Below are positions 9,122-19,032 of a stretch of 64,000 nt of DNA, one piece after another; the stretch's first letter is position 1, and each line of letters begins with the position of its first letter. Made by a program: the position numbers and the translations under genes. A model generated the notes under the pieces. The model ran no database searches, had not been told where the DNA came from, and was given only the letters and a program-made list of their open reading frames with translations. The DNA lies in the NCBI RefSeq assembly GCF_000341085.1, contig NZ_ANBA01000009.1, positions 1-64,000 on the forward strand. Direction: 5' to 3'. The stretch is from Nocardiopsis ganjiahuensis DSM 45031. Its GTDB lineage: Bacteria > Actinomycetota > Actinomycetes > Streptosporangiales > Streptosporangiaceae.

Positions 9122-9188
9122 CACTCCTCACGCACACCGCGCCCGCGGCCGCACTTCCATGGCATGAGGATCGGAGCCGGTTCCGGTG

Positions 9189-9557
9189 TCAGGCGGCGGA
9201 GGAACGGCCCCCGGTCCCGGTTTCCTCCGGTTGAGGGCCCTCGGGGGTGACGAATCGAAAGACCGAGGTGTCACCGTCGAGATCGATGGTCATCGCCGCG
9301 TCCAGAGCCCGCACCAGACGGTTGAGCAACGGGATCGTGGGCACCGAGTCACCACCCTCGATGTTGGAGATCTGGGGTTGGGTCATCCCCGCCCGTCGAG
9401 CCACCTCGGCCTGTGACAGGCCGAGCTCGACCCGTCGGTCATACACCGCCTGGCCAAGGGCGAAGGCGTGACCGGCTTCCACGTAGGCGGCGGATTCCTC
9501 GACTTGTTCGTTCACCAGGCGCCTGGTCCTACGAGTGCGCCACTGGGAGTGGTTCAC
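9189..9557 (-). CDS. XRE-family HTH antitoxin (HigA-like)
   Basis: A 122-residue DNA-binding antitoxin. The helix-turn-helix (about residues 40-75) reads RRVELGLSQAEVARRAGMTQPQISNIEGG, close to the consensus of HigA/RelB-like XRE antitoxins. In such systems it neutralises the RelE-fold toxin encoded in front of it and represses the shared promoter. The GTG at 9557 has GGAGGAG 5 nt upstream and overlaps the toxin stop codon by 4 nt (GTGA), the standard coupling of higBA operons. The partner toxin gene carries a premature stop, so the antitoxin may now be an orphan. Confidence 0.8.
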   Translation of the reverse strand: MNHSQWRTRRTRRLVNEQVEESAAYVEAGHAFALGQAVYDRRVELGLSQAEVARRAGMTQPQISNIEGGDSVPTIPLLNRLVRALDAAMTIDLDGDTSVFRFVTPEGPQPEETGTGGRSSAA

Positions 9558-9928
9558 GGGTTCTCCTCCCTGGTCCGCTCGTACCGGTGCTCGGCCCGGC
9601 CATGGAGTGCCTCGCACTCCTTCTGTGCTTGCAAGGCCCGATCGACTTCGCTTCTCTCCCGTTGACGTGTCTTACGGAAGACTGTCAACAGGACGATCCG
9701 CCGTTCCGAAGCGAGCCAATAGGTGATGCGCACTGAGCTGCCATCCATGATGAAGCGCAGCTCTCGTAGCTTGCCTCCCAGGTGGCGGGAGTACGGCTCA
9801 CCCAACGTTGTCGGTCGGGTCGCCAGCATGTCAGCGGCTCGTTCAACCTTGTCCTAGTGCGCGCCTGAAAGCAGCTCCAGCCACTGTCGGACCTCCGGTT
9901 CGATCTCGATCTTCCAGGGTTCGTCCAC
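9554..9928 (-). pseudogene. RelE/HigB-type toxin gene with in-frame amber codon
   Basis: Reading from the GTG at 9928, the frame gives 24 codons (WKIEIEPEVRQWLELLSGAH at its end), then TAG at 9856-9854, then DKVERAADMLATRPTTLGEPYSRHLGGKLRELRF and the rest of a Gp49/HigB-like mRNA interferase. Both halves are in the same frame and join across one codon; family members often have an aromatic residue there, so a TAC/TAT to TAG change would explain it. A restart at the ATG at 9829 would give 91 residues lacking the first strand and helix. The gene precedes and overlaps its antitoxin, as in higBA. Inactivation or a sequencing error are both possible. Confidence 0.72.
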
Positions 9929-9933
9929 CGCTC

Positions 9934-9949
9934 GAATATATAAATATTC
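9934..9949. promoter_or_regulatory. AT-rich palindrome, putative toxin-antitoxin operator
   Basis: A perfect inverted repeat GAATAT-ATAA-ATATTC in an AT-rich island just upstream of the toxin start at 9928, in otherwise very GC-rich DNA. The minus strand has TATATT as a possible -10. It fits an autoregulatory operator for the HigA-like antitoxin. Confidence 0.5.
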
Positions 9950-10069
9950 ATATAATGATACCTGTGAAATCGAGGAAGAGACAGAAGTTGGCGATTGTGC
10001 TGGTTCTTGAGTGATCCGCAGCGGCTCGCCGGGACCCGCCGGGAGCTCCTCAGCCCCGCCCGGCCCGGC

Positions 10070-10396
10070 TCAGCCCTCGCGGATGGTCATGCGGGTGATC
10101 TTGTTCCCCTGCACGGCGAACGCGAACGAACTCAGCCCGTTGGCGTGCTCGGACCGCCAGTCACCGACCACGGTGACCCCGCCCCCGTCGGCCTCGGCCG
10201 ACCGGACGCTGAGGACGCCCCGGGCCCCGATGAACTCCTTGTCGCTCCACCGCTTGATGGCGTCGTACCCCTGGAACTCGCGTCCCCAGTCGTCCACCAC
10301 CCCGTCGGGGGCGAAGGCGTCCAGGAAGCCCTGTTCGTCGTGCTCGTTGACCTTGTCGATGAAGGACGCCACCGGCTCGGGGATGCTCGTGCTCAT
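10070..10396 (-). CDS. SnoaL/NTF2-like protein
   Basis: A 108-residue single-domain protein of the NTF2-like cone fold. The start (VASFIDKVNEHDEQGFLDAFAPDGVVDDWGREFQG) and the ending strand FAFAVQGNKITRMTIREG follow the family pattern of an N-terminal helix pair and a curved sheet with a pocket. Members range from polyketide cyclases to uncharacterised small-molecule binders, so no substrate is assigned. A GAGAG-like RBS precedes the ATG. Divergent from the ion-channel gene. Confidence 0.75.
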   Translation of the reverse strand: MSTSIPEPVASFIDKVNEHDEQGFLDAFAPDGVVDDWGREFQGYDAIKRWSDKEFIGARGVLSVRSAEADGGGVTVVGDWRSEHANGLSSFAFAVQGNKITRMTIREG

Positions 10397-10587
10397 GCTC
10401 TCTCCGTGGTTCGGGAACGGACGTTGCCCTGCTCATCGAGGATGCTTCCGGACGGGAGTGCTGCCGCGTACCGACACGGCTCCAAGGTCGGGCAAACAAC
10501 TCCCGTGCCTCGCACTGCCCCCCGCGGCCGCCGGGCTAACCTCCCCGGGAACGGTGGCGTCGTCGCGGAGGATGCGGGGGAACGGGT

Positions 10588-11325
10588 ATGCGCGGTCGGC
10601 CCGGGCTGTCGAGGTCCCTGGTGGTGTTCCTGGCCGCCGCGGTGCTGCTGCACTTCGCGTATCCGCTGACCCTGCACGGGCTGCTGGGGCCGGTGCTGTA
10701 CACGCTGCTGTACCCGACCGTGGTCTTCCTGGGTGTGCGCGTGGTCCAGCCCGCCGGCCGGCGACTGGTCCCCGTGGCGGTGTTCTCGGCGGTGTTCCTG
10801 GCCACCGGCTTCTGGGCGACCCTCCACCCGGGTGAGCCCCTCGCCCGCCTCGGGCTCTTCACCTCCATCGTGCTGTTCCAGGGCTACCTGATCCTGGAGC
10901 TGCTGATGTTCGTCTTCAGGTACCGGCGCCGGCGCAGCCCGCCGCACGGCCCGCAGCTGATCCTGGCGGCCGTCTGCGCCTACCTGCTGCTGGGCGGGGT
11001 GTTCGCCGCGCTGTTCGGCATGGTGGAGGCCCTCTGGCCGGGCAGTTTCGAGGACTCCCTCGCCCCGCACACACCGGTGGACTGGCAGGACCTGACCTAC
11101 CTGAGCTTCGTCACCCTGGTCACGCTGGGATACGGGGACATCGTGCCGCTCACCCCCTGGGCGCGTTCGCTGGCCACGGGCGAGGCGGCGACGGGGACCC
11201 TGTTCCTGGCCACGGTCATCGCCCGCATCGTGGGCGCCTACGTCTCTCCCGCCGCCCCGGACTCCCCCGGCCCGCCGGAGGCTCCCGGTCCCGCCGACGA
11301 GCGCGGCCGACCGGGCCACACGTGA
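10588..11325 (+). CDS. Two-pore-helix ion channel family protein (K+ channel-like)
   Basis: A 245-residue membrane protein. The selectivity filter is TLGYGDIVPLTPWAR near residues 185-200, preceded by the pore helix DLTYLSFVTLVTLGYG and followed by a last helix (TGTLFLATVIARIVGAYV), the ion_trans_2 pattern. Four hydrophobic segments come before it, so this looks like a six-segment channel without a cytosolic ligand domain; the C-terminal tail is Pro-rich and disordered. Potassium selectivity is inferred from GYGD. Ends in a strong hairpin immediately after the stop. Confidence 0.85.
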   Translation: MRGRPGLSRSLVVFLAAAVLLHFAYPLTLHGLLGPVLYTLLYPTVVFLGVRVVQPAGRRLVPVAVFSAVFLATGFWATLHPGEPLARLGLFTSIVLFQGYLILELLMFVFRYRRRRSPPHGPQLILAAVCAYLLLGGVFAALFGMVEALWPGSFEDSLAPHTPVDWQDLTYLSFVTLVTLGYGDIVPLTPWARSLATGEAATGTLFLATVIARIVGAYVSPAAPDSPGPPEAPGPADERGRPGHT

Positions 11326-11360
11326 GGAGGCCCGCCGGGTGCGATCCGCGGCGGGCCTCC
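11326..11360 (+). terminator. Terminator hairpin after ion-channel gene
   Basis: A 12-bp perfect stem, 11326-11337 with 11349-11360, beginning at the base after the stop codon. It may also stop transcription from the opposite strand. Confidence 0.8.
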
Positions 11361-11368
11361 ACTGCTCC

Positions 11369-11394
11369 TCACGGGGGCGTGTGCGCCCCCGTGA
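11369..11394 (-). terminator. Terminator hairpin after fxsA
   Basis: An 11-bp perfect stem (11369-11379 with 11384-11394) and TGTG loop, 9 nt past the end of the minus-strand FxsA gene. Confidence 0.8.
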
Positions 11395-11403
11395 GCCGGA
11401 AGA

Positions 11404-12000
11404 TCAGTTCCTGTCGTCCTCGTCGGGCTCGAACCGGCCCTGGATGACGCGGCCCCGGTTGGCGGCGGGACGGTCCTGGCCGGCGCCGGGGTTCGGGCCG
11501 CCCGGGGTCTGCCCGAAGGGGTTTCCGGGTGTGCCGGAACCCGCCGGACCGCCCGGGCCGAAGGGGCCCTGGTTCGGGACGGTGGCGCCGCGGGCGGCGA
11601 ACTCCTCGTTCACGCGCTCCTGCATCTTCTTCATCCGGCGGGCCGCCCAGCCCGCGAACACCCACCGCAGGGCGGGCCGGGTGACCGGGGTGGCCAGCAG
11701 GACGCCGACCGCCGCGGTGAGGAAGCCGGGGATGACCAGCAGGATGCCGCCGGCCATGAGCATCAGCGGGTCGAGCAGGCCCTTGCGGGGCTGGTCGCCG
11801 GTGCGCATCGCCTCGTCGGCCTCCTGGACGACCTCGCGGAAGGCCCGTCCCGTGTGCCTCAGCACCGCCACGCCCAGGATCATCAGCGAGACCAGGGCCG
11901 CCAGTGTCCAGGGCACACCGATCTGGCCGCCGACCCAGATCATCAGGCCCACCTCAAGGAAGGGCAGTGCCATCAGTGCCAGCACAATCAGCAGCGGCAT
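11404..12000 (-). CDS. fxsA: FxsA family membrane protein
   Basis: A 198-residue protein. Three or four hydrophobic segments occupy the first 125 residues (LLIVLALMALPFLEVGLMIWVGG, then WTLAALVSLMILGVAVLRHTG, then LLDPLMLMAGGILLVIPGFLTAAVGVLL), with the GGxLLxxPGFxTDxxG-like FxsA signature. E. coli FxsA modulates phage T7 exclusion by the F plasmid; its normal role is unknown. The Gly/Pro-rich C-terminal tail of about 60 residues is an extension common in actinobacteria. Located downstream of lnt on the same strand with about 190 bp between them. Confidence 0.85.
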   Translation of the reverse strand: MPLLIVLALMALPFLEVGLMIWVGGQIGVPWTLAALVSLMILGVAVLRHTGRAFREVVQEADEAMRTGDQPRKGLLDPLMLMAGGILLVIPGFLTAAVGVLLATPVTRPALRWVFAGWAARRMKKMQERVNEEFAARGATVPNQGPFGPGGPAGSGTPGNPFGQTPGGPNPGAGQDRPAANRGRVIQGRFEPDEDDRN

Positions 12001-12194
12001 CGCGAACCATCCTCAGTGTCGTGGGCCGAAACCGGGTCTTCCCCTGATGGGGAGAACGTCCCCGTGGTGTGAATGGTTCCCGGCACCGGGCCTCTCACGC
12101 ACACGGGACGCCCCTTCGCAGCACACCTTCGGCACAGGTGTCCCCCCGGACCCGGACGGCGCTCCAGCACCCGGCCGGCTCCCCGGGCGGCGCC

Positions 12195-13838
12195 TCAGGA
12201 GCGCGCGCGGCGGGCCACGATCACCGAGGCGATGACGGCGGCCAGGCCGATCGCCGCGATCAGGGCCTCGGGCACCGCTCCGAGCCGGGTGGCGACCGTG
12301 GGGCCGTCCATCGCGGTGAGCTCGGCGACGTGGATGTCGGGCTCGGCCTCGGGCGACTCGTAGACCACCGTGCCGTCGGGGTCGACCACGGCGCTGATCC
12401 CGCTGGTGGAGACCACCACGGCGGGGCGGCCGTGCTCGACGGCGCGCAGCTGGGTGATGGCCAGCTGCTGGTTGGACTGGCCGGTGAAGTTGTAGTTGGC
12501 GTTGTTGGTGGGGATCACGATGATCTGCCCGCCCGCGGCCACGGACTCGCGCACCGGCGGGTCGAAGGCGACGTCGAAGCAGATCCCCACGGCCAGGGTG
12601 GTGCCCGCGATGTCGAGGGCGCCGGGCTCGGTGCCGGGGACGGCGTCGGAGCTGACCTGCTCCAGCCGCGAGACGAACCGGGTGAAGAAGTCGCGGTAGG
12701 GGATGTACTCGCCGAACGGGACGAGGTAGCGCTTCTCGTAGGTCTCGCCCGGGCCGGTCTCGGGGTCCCAGACCACGCTCTGGACGTAGCGGGTGCCGTC
12801 GTCGTTGAAGCGGCTCATGCCCCACAGGAGGGGGACGCCGATGTCCGCGGCGGCCTCCTGGATGGTCTCCTCGGCGACGGGGTCGCGGAAGGGGTCGATG
12901 TCGCTGGCGTTCTCCGGCAGCAGCACGAGGTCGGGTTCGGGGTACTCGCCCGCGCGGACCGCGTCGGCGAGGTCGTGGACGCCGTCGGCGTGGTTGCGGA
13001 GCACCTGCATGCGCTCGCCGAGGACGGACATCTCGCCGACGTTGGGGACGTTGCCCTGGACCATGCCGACGGTGACGGTCTCCAGCGGGGCGGGACGGCC
13101 GATCGCGGGGGCCACGAGGCCGCCCAGGACGATCGCGGCGCTGGTGGCCAGGCCGACGGCCGGAACGAGCGCCCTGGCGCGGCCACGGGCCGGTACGGCG
13201 CGCAGGACGGTCCACAGCAGCATCGACCCGGTGAGGGCGACGGCGAAGGTGACCAGGGCCGAGGAGCCCAGGGCGGCGTAGCCCACGAAGGGGGTGTCCG
13301 GCTGGGCGTAGGCGAGTTTGCCCCACGGGAAGCCGCCGAGCGGCCAGCGGGCGCGCACGGCCTCCTGGGCGACCCACAGGGCGGCGGTCCACAGCGGCCA
13401 GTAGGGCAGGCGCGCGACCAGGGCCAGGCCCATGGCCATGGGAAGGAAGTAGACGGTCTCGGCGCCGGCGATGGCCAGCCACACGTCGATGCCGAAGATG
13501 TCCTGCCAGCTGACCAGCGGGACCATGAGGGTGGCGCCGGAGAGGGCGCCGAGCCAGGCGGCGCGGCGCGTCCGCGTCCCGCCGACGGCCAGGAGGAGCA
13601 GCGCTGCACTCAGCGGGCCGAGCCACCAGAAGCCGTACGGCGGGAGCGCGAAGAGCTGGGCCAGGCCCGCTCCGACCGCGGCCAGAGCCCGCCAGAGGAG
13701 ATCGAGACGTCCCCAGCGGTGCCCCGGGGCCAAGGGGGACCACACTGTGGCCCGCGCCTCGGACTCCGGCGCCGTGGTGTTCGGCGAGGGTCTGTCGGGG
13801 CTCGGAGCGGGCTCCGGCCCCTTCTGCTCGGCAACCAC
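12195..13838 (-). CDS. lnt: Apolipoprotein N-acyltransferase
   Basis: A 547-residue membrane enzyme that adds the third acyl chain to the N-terminal Cys of lipoproteins. Six to eight membrane segments (about residues 45-245) precede a nitrilase-fold periplasmic domain. The catalytic Glu-Lys-Cys set is visible in LLPENASD, YEKRYLVPFGEY and GICFDVAFD (Cys420). A last helix anchors the C-terminus. Actinobacterial homologues can be fused to polyprenol-phosphate mannose synthase; this one is not. A client in this window is the FKBP lipoprotein at 39-40 kb. Confidence 0.9.
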   Translation of the reverse strand: MVAEQKGPEPAPSPDRPSPNTTAPESEARATVWSPLAPGHRWGRLDLLWRALAAVGAGLAQLFALPPYGFWWLGPLSAALLLLAVGGTRTRRAAWLGALSGATLMVPLVSWQDIFGIDVWLAIAGAETVYFLPMAMGLALVARLPYWPLWTAALWVAQEAVRARWPLGGFPWGKLAYAQPDTPFVGYAALGSSALVTFAVALTGSMLLWTVLRAVPARGRARALVPAVGLATSAAIVLGGLVAPAIGRPAPLETVTVGMVQGNVPNVGEMSVLGERMQVLRNHADGVHDLADAVRAGEYPEPDLVLLPENASDIDPFRDPVAEETIQEAAADIGVPLLWGMSRFNDDGTRYVQSVVWDPETGPGETYEKRYLVPFGEYIPYRDFFTRFVSRLEQVSSDAVPGTEPGALDIAGTTLAVGICFDVAFDPPVRESVAAGGQIIVIPTNNANYNFTGQSNQQLAITQLRAVEHGRPAVVVSTSGISAVVDPDGTVVYESPEAEPDIHVAELTAMDGPTVATRLGAVPEALIAAIGLAAVIASVIVARRARS

Positions 13839-14471
13839 GTGGGGTGCTCGCTTTCCGCTGGGTTATGAGGGTCCTGGCGGTCAGCATATGGGGGGACGCG
13901 GAAAAGGCCCGAGCCACCCTTCGGACCGGCTCCGTCCCGTCGGCGGCGAGCTCGGAAGACCGTTGTCTACTGGATGTTCGGGCCTTTTCCGGGTCCAACC
14001 CCCCGCCCGGTCGCGGTACTCCGCCCCTCACCCGATCCCAACTGCACCTGGCGCGTGATGCAGCGTCCAATCGGACGAGTGGGGGCCGCACAACCGGTCC
14101 GTCCAGTGCTGGACTGGTCGTTAGGTTACCCAGACTCCCCGACCCCTTGTCTCAACCCGGGCGCCGTGTCGTGGCTACCGCGTCAAGTGATGGGAGGGAA
14201 GCAAGAGATGAACCGTCGGACAGGCTAACGCACCTGGGCTCAGCACGCCAGCTGACCCGGGGCGGTTTGCGCATGACCGCAATCGGATCGAAATCAAAGA
14301 TGCTATGGACATTTTGATCGCGATCATGTCTGATGTGATCAACAAACCAGCCCGTTTCGATCAACTTCGAACACTGAGCCGGGTTGGCAGGATCTGGTGG
14401 AAGAGTTCACCCACAGGATCCGCCCGCATTGAATACGCCACACCCACGACCCGAAGCAGGAGCTGACAGCC
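13839..14471. other. Long intergenic region upstream of the MsiK-type ATPase gene, GATC-rich palindrome
   Basis: No convincing gene in 633 bp. The right third is unusually AT-rich and has a run of GATC-containing sites, including the perfect 12-bp palindrome TGATCGCGATCA at 14315-14326, then TGATCAACA and TTTCGATCAACTTCGA. This position suggests a regulator-binding leader or promoter for the downstream ABC ATPase; no known consensus was recognised. Confidence 0.45.
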
Positions 14472-15692
<1,221 letters not shown>

Positions 15693-15756
15693 GCCCTGAC
15701 GTCTCAGCTCCTCTCCGACCGACCCCTCCCCACGGTCCTCCCCCGGACCGGCACGT

Positions 15757-15792
15757 GCGGGCGGCGCCCCGATCCCCCGGGGCGCCGCCCGC
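15757..15792 (+). terminator. Terminator after MsiK-type ATPase gene
   Basis: A perfect 14-bp stem (15757-15770 with 15779-15792) and 8-nt loop, followed by a pyrimidine-rich stretch (TCGTCTTCTCC). Confidence 0.85.
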
Positions 15793-15888
15793 ATCGTCTT
15801 CTCCGTGGTTCCGGTTCCCGGCCGGCCCGCTTCCTTCCCGCGGAGCGCCCGCTTCCCGGAGCCGGTCACCCGGGTTCCGGTGGGCGGG

Positions 15889-16383
15889 TCAGTTGGCCGC
15901 CCAGATCGCGGCGTTGAGCGCGGCGGCGAAGACCACCCAGGCCAGATAGGGGGCGAGCAGCAGGGCAGCCGCCCGGCTGTGCCGCAGGGCCAGGAGCAGG
16001 GTCACCGCCACCGCCGCGGCCAGGAGCACGATGTCCACGAGGGCGGCCCCGTAGAGCGCGGCCCCGAAGAACAGCGGCGTCCAGGCGGCGTTGAGCAGCA
16101 GCTGGAGCGCGTAGACGGCCAGGAAGGCGGCCACGCCCTCCTCCGCCGCGCGCCACACCAGCCAGCCCGCCACGGCGACGCACACGTACAGGGCGATCCA
16201 CACCGGGCTGAACAGCCAGGCGGGCGGAGCCCACGCGGGCAGGTCCAGCCGGGCGTAGACGCCACCCGAGCCCGCGGCCGCGACGCCCCCGACCAGCGCG
16301 GTGGCCAGGACCGCAGCCGCGAAACCCGCGGCTGCCGGCAGCGAACGGCTCGGGGCGGGTGTGGTTCGGACGGTCTTCTCCAT
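15889..16383 (-). CDS. TspO/MBR (tryptophan-rich sensory) membrane protein
   Basis: A 164-residue five-helix protein. Recognisable TspO elements are LDLPAWAPPAWLFSPVWIALYV and LNAAWTPLFFGA, and the end LAPYLAWVVFAAALNAAIWAAN. The family binds porphyrins and cholesterol-like ligands and is linked to stress and tetrapyrrole regulation. The ATG at 16383 with GGAGG 6 nt upstream gives the usual length. Divergent from the prolyl oligopeptidase. Confidence 0.88.
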   Translation of the reverse strand: MEKTVRTTPAPSRSLPAAAGFAAAVLATALVGGVAAAGSGGVYARLDLPAWAPPAWLFSPVWIALYVCVAVAGWLVWRAAEEGVAAFLAVYALQLLLNAAWTPLFFGAALYGAALVDIVLLAAAVAVTLLLALRHSRAAALLLAPYLAWVVFAAALNAAIWAAN

Positions 16384-16567
16384 CGGTCCCTCCTCGGACT
16401 CCGGCTCTCCTCGGACGCGGCCTCTCCCGGGACCTACCCGCTCCGCTCCCGGGTGACCCGGACCGTCCTGGCTGGCCCGGTACACAAACCTTTCCTTGTG
16501 GTGAGAGTCGTGTTCCGCTGGGCCAGGCATCTCTTCCTTGACCGTCGCGTCGGGACGCTTGAACCAT

Positions 16568-18859
16568 GTGAAAGTGCGCAACCGAGCCCCAGGAGTCGCC
16601 CCAGCCCTCGAACCCGTGTCGGTCGTCGACACGCTGCACGGCCGTCCCGTACCCGACCCCTACCGCTGGCTGGAGACGGCTGACTCGCCCGAGACCCTGC
16701 GCTGGCTGGAGGAACGCGGCCGGGAGTACGAGCGGGAGGCGGCCGCCTGGCCGCTGCGCGAGCACCTGGCAGAACGCATCCGCGCGCTCGTGGCCACCGA
16801 CCTGTGGACCCCGCCGGTCCACCGGGCCGGGACCCTGTTCGGCACCGTGCGCCCCGCGGGCAGCGAGCACCCCCGCCTCGTCATGTGGCCCGGCGGCCCC
16901 GGTTCCCCCACCGGCAACGGTTCCGCGCGTTCCACCCCGGTCCCCCCACCCTTCCCTGCCGCGCACACCGTGTACGACCCCTGCGCCGAGGACCCCACCG
17001 GGCGGACCACCCTGGACGCCTGGGAACCCAGCCCCGACGGCCTCCTGGTCGCCCTCCAGACCTCCTCCGGCGGGGTGGAGCGCGGCGGTCTGCGCGTGGT
17101 CCGCGCGGGCACCGGCGATCCGGTCGGCCCGACCGTGCCCGGGGTCCGCTACTCCCACGTGGCCTGGCTGCCGGGGACGGAACGGTCCTTCTACTACGTG
17201 CGCCGCGACGGCGAGCAGGGAGTTCGCGGCGTGTGGCTGCGCCGGGTCGCGGACGGCGCCGAGACCCTCGTGTACTCCTGTGCCGCGGGCACCGTCCCGG
17301 GTGTGCGGGTGCTGGGCGGGCGGTGGCTGCTGGTCACCGAGAGCCACGGCACCGGGCACCGCACCGACCTGTGGTTGGCCGACCTGTCCGCCGGCCCGCC
17401 GGAACGGCCCGGGTTCCACCCGGTCCAGGTGGGGCCCGAGGCCGAGACCGAGGCGCGGTTGGGCCCGGACGGCCTGCTGTACCTGCGCACCACCCTGGAC
17501 GCGCCCCGCCGCCGGATCTGCGCGGTCGACCCGGGCGCGCCCCCGGCCGAGCTCTCACCCGGGCACTGGCGCGAGGTCGTCGCCGAGGACCCGGGGGCGA
17601 CCCTGGACGCCTTCTGCCCGCACCCGGGCCCGGACGGCCCGGCCCTGCTGGTGCTCCGCACCCGGCTGGGGATCAGCGAGGCCGCCGTCCACGACGCCGT
17701 CACCGGGGCCCGCGCCCGCACGGTGGACCTGCCCGGCGAGGGCATGGCCTCCGAGCCCGTCACGACCCCCGACGGCACCCTGTACCTGGGCTACGCGGAC
17801 GTGGCCACCCAGCAGCGGGTGCTGAGGCTGGCTCCCGGCCGGTACGAACCCGTGTTCTGGCCGCCTCCGGGAACGGCGGCCGGCACCGACACCACGCACT
17901 CGGGCCCCGCCCGCCCCGTCTCCGTGTCCCCGCCTCAGGCACGCCCCGCGGATCCGGCTGCTCCGGGCCCGGCCGGCTCCGGTTCGGCCACCACCGGTTC
18001 CGGGCGCGTTCCCCCGGCCGCCCCCACGGCCTCCCCCGCCGTGGTGCGGACCGTGGTGTGGTGCCGCTCCCAGGACGGCACCCGCGTCCCGGTCACCGTC
18101 TTCGACGCCACCGGCGGCTCCGCTCCGGGGCCGACCCTCCTGCACGCCTACGGCGGTTTCGGGCGCCCGCGCCAGTTCGGGTTCAGCGCGACCGTCCTCG
18201 CCTGGCTGCTGTCCGGCGGCCGGTACGCCGTGGCCCACGTGCGCGGCGGCGGCGACGCCGGACGCCGCTGGCACCTGGAGGGTTCGGGCCGCCACAAGCC
18301 GCGCGCGGTGGAGGACCTGGTGGCCGCCGCCGACACCCTGGTCGGCGCCGGGTGGTGCACCCGCGGCCAACTGTGCCTGTCCGGCGGATCGGCCGGCGGG
18401 ATGCTCGTGCTGGCCGCAGCCACCGCCCGACCCGACCTGTGCGCGGCGGTGATCGCCTCGGCCCCGCTCGCGGACATGGCCCGCTTCGAGCGCATGGGGC
18501 TGGGCCGCATGTGGACACGGGAGTTCGGTACCGCGGCCGACCCCGACGACTTCGCCGCCCTGATGTCCTATTCGCCCTACCACCGGGCGTTGGACAGCGC
18601 CCTGCGCACACCGGGGCTGCACCATCCCAGCGTCCTGCTCACCGGGTTCGACGGCGATACCCGGACCGACGCCGCCCACCCGCGCAAGATGTGCGCGGCG
18701 CTGCTGGCGGCCGCGGGCGGGGAAGCCGACCGACCGGCGGCCCTGCTCCGCTACGAGCGCGACGTCGGGCACGGCCCGCGCTCGGTGAGCAGGGCCGTGG
18801 GACTGGCCGCCGACGCACACGCGTTCGCGGCCCACCGGACGGGGCTGACCGGGCGCTGA
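16568..18859 (+). CDS. Prolyl oligopeptidase family serine peptidase (S9A)
   Basis: About 763 residues. The N-terminus (VVDTLHGRPVPDPYRWLE) and the following beta-propeller repeats are typical of POP. The alpha/beta-hydrolase domain has the nucleophile in GGSAGG (Ser608), the Asp in GFDGDTRTD and His735 in DVGHG. POP cleaves short peptides after proline, and a related enzyme matures class III lanthipeptides in Kribbella (FlaP), so a role in maturing the peptide encoded 59 nt downstream is possible. A Pro/Ser/Thr-rich linker of about 40 residues (near 435-480) joins propeller and hydrolase. No signal peptide, so cytoplasmic. The start is uncertain: GTG 16568 or TTG 16538, neither with a good RBS. 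Confidence 0.82.
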   Translation: MKVRNRAPGVAPALEPVSVVDTLHGRPVPDPYRWLETADSPETLRWLEERGREYEREAAAWPLREHLAERIRALVATDLWTPPVHRAGTLFGTVRPAGSEHPRLVMWPGGPGSPTGNGSARSTPVPPPFPAAHTVYDPCAEDPTGRTTLDAWEPSPDGLLVALQTSSGGVERGGLRVVRAGTGDPVGPTVPGVRYSHVAWLPGTERSFYYVRRDGEQGVRGVWLRRVADGAETLVYSCAAGTVPGVRVLGGRWLLVTESHGTGHRTDLWLADLSAGPPERPGFHPVQVGPEAETEARLGPDGLLYLRTTLDAPRRRICAVDPGAPPAELSPGHWREVVAEDPGATLDAFCPHPGPDGPALLVLRTRLGISEAAVHDAVTGARARTVDLPGEGMASEPVTTPDGTLYLGYADVATQQRVLRLAPGRYEPVFWPPPGTAAGTDTTHSGPARPVSVSPPQARPADPAAPGPAGSGSATTGSGRVPPAAPTASPAVVRTVVWCRSQDGTRVPVTVFDATGGSAPGPTLLHAYGGFGRPRQFGFSATVLAWLLSGGRYAVAHVRGGGDAGRRWHLEGSGRHKPRAVEDLVAAADTLVGAGWCTRGQLCLSGGSAGGMLVLAAATARPDLCAAVIASAPLADMARFERMGLGRMWTREFGTAADPDDFAALMSYSPYHRALDSALRTPGLHHPSVLLTGFDGDTRTDAAHPRKMCAALLAAAGGEADRPAALLRYERDVGHGPRSVSRAVGLAADAHAFAAHRTGLTGR

Positions 18860-18918
18860 CGGCGCACGGGAGAGTCCTGGTCAAGAGGATCAACGCAACA
18901 CAGAAAGCGAGGTGCGGT

Positions 18919-19026
18919 ATGGACCCCATCGAGGTTGAGGTCGAGGACCTGGCGGAGGTGACCTCCCGCGACATCACCGCGGGCGGCGACAGCGACGGCA
19001 CCGACTCCAGCTCGGACTTCATCTGA
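18919..19026 (+). CDS. 35-residue acidic peptide, candidate RiPP precursor
   Basis: A small gene with a clear RBS (GCGAGG 6 nt before the ATG) and its own terminator 6 nt after the stop. The product starts MDPIEVEVEDLAEVTS and ends DGTDSSSDFI. It has 11 acidic residues, one Arg, no Cys, Lys or aromatic residue other than a penultimate Phe. The first half resembles an amphipathic, acidic leader; the second half after AGG is a Ser/Thr/Asp-rich core. This organisation, between a prolyl oligopeptidase and a JmjC oxygenase gene, is that expected of a ribosomally made, modified peptide. I do not recognise it as a member of any described RiPP family, and no dedicated cyclase, radical-SAM enzyme or transporter is adjacent. 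Confidence 0.55.
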   Translation: MDPIEVEVEDLAEVTSRDITAGGDSDGTDSSSDFI

Positions 19027-19032
19027 TCCGGT

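Noticed and set aside
16804-18918. Alternative frame continuous with the small peptide gene, running through the POP gene
   Set aside because: The frame is Arg/Pro-rich shadow of POP; the peptide begins at the ATG at 18919 with its own RBS.
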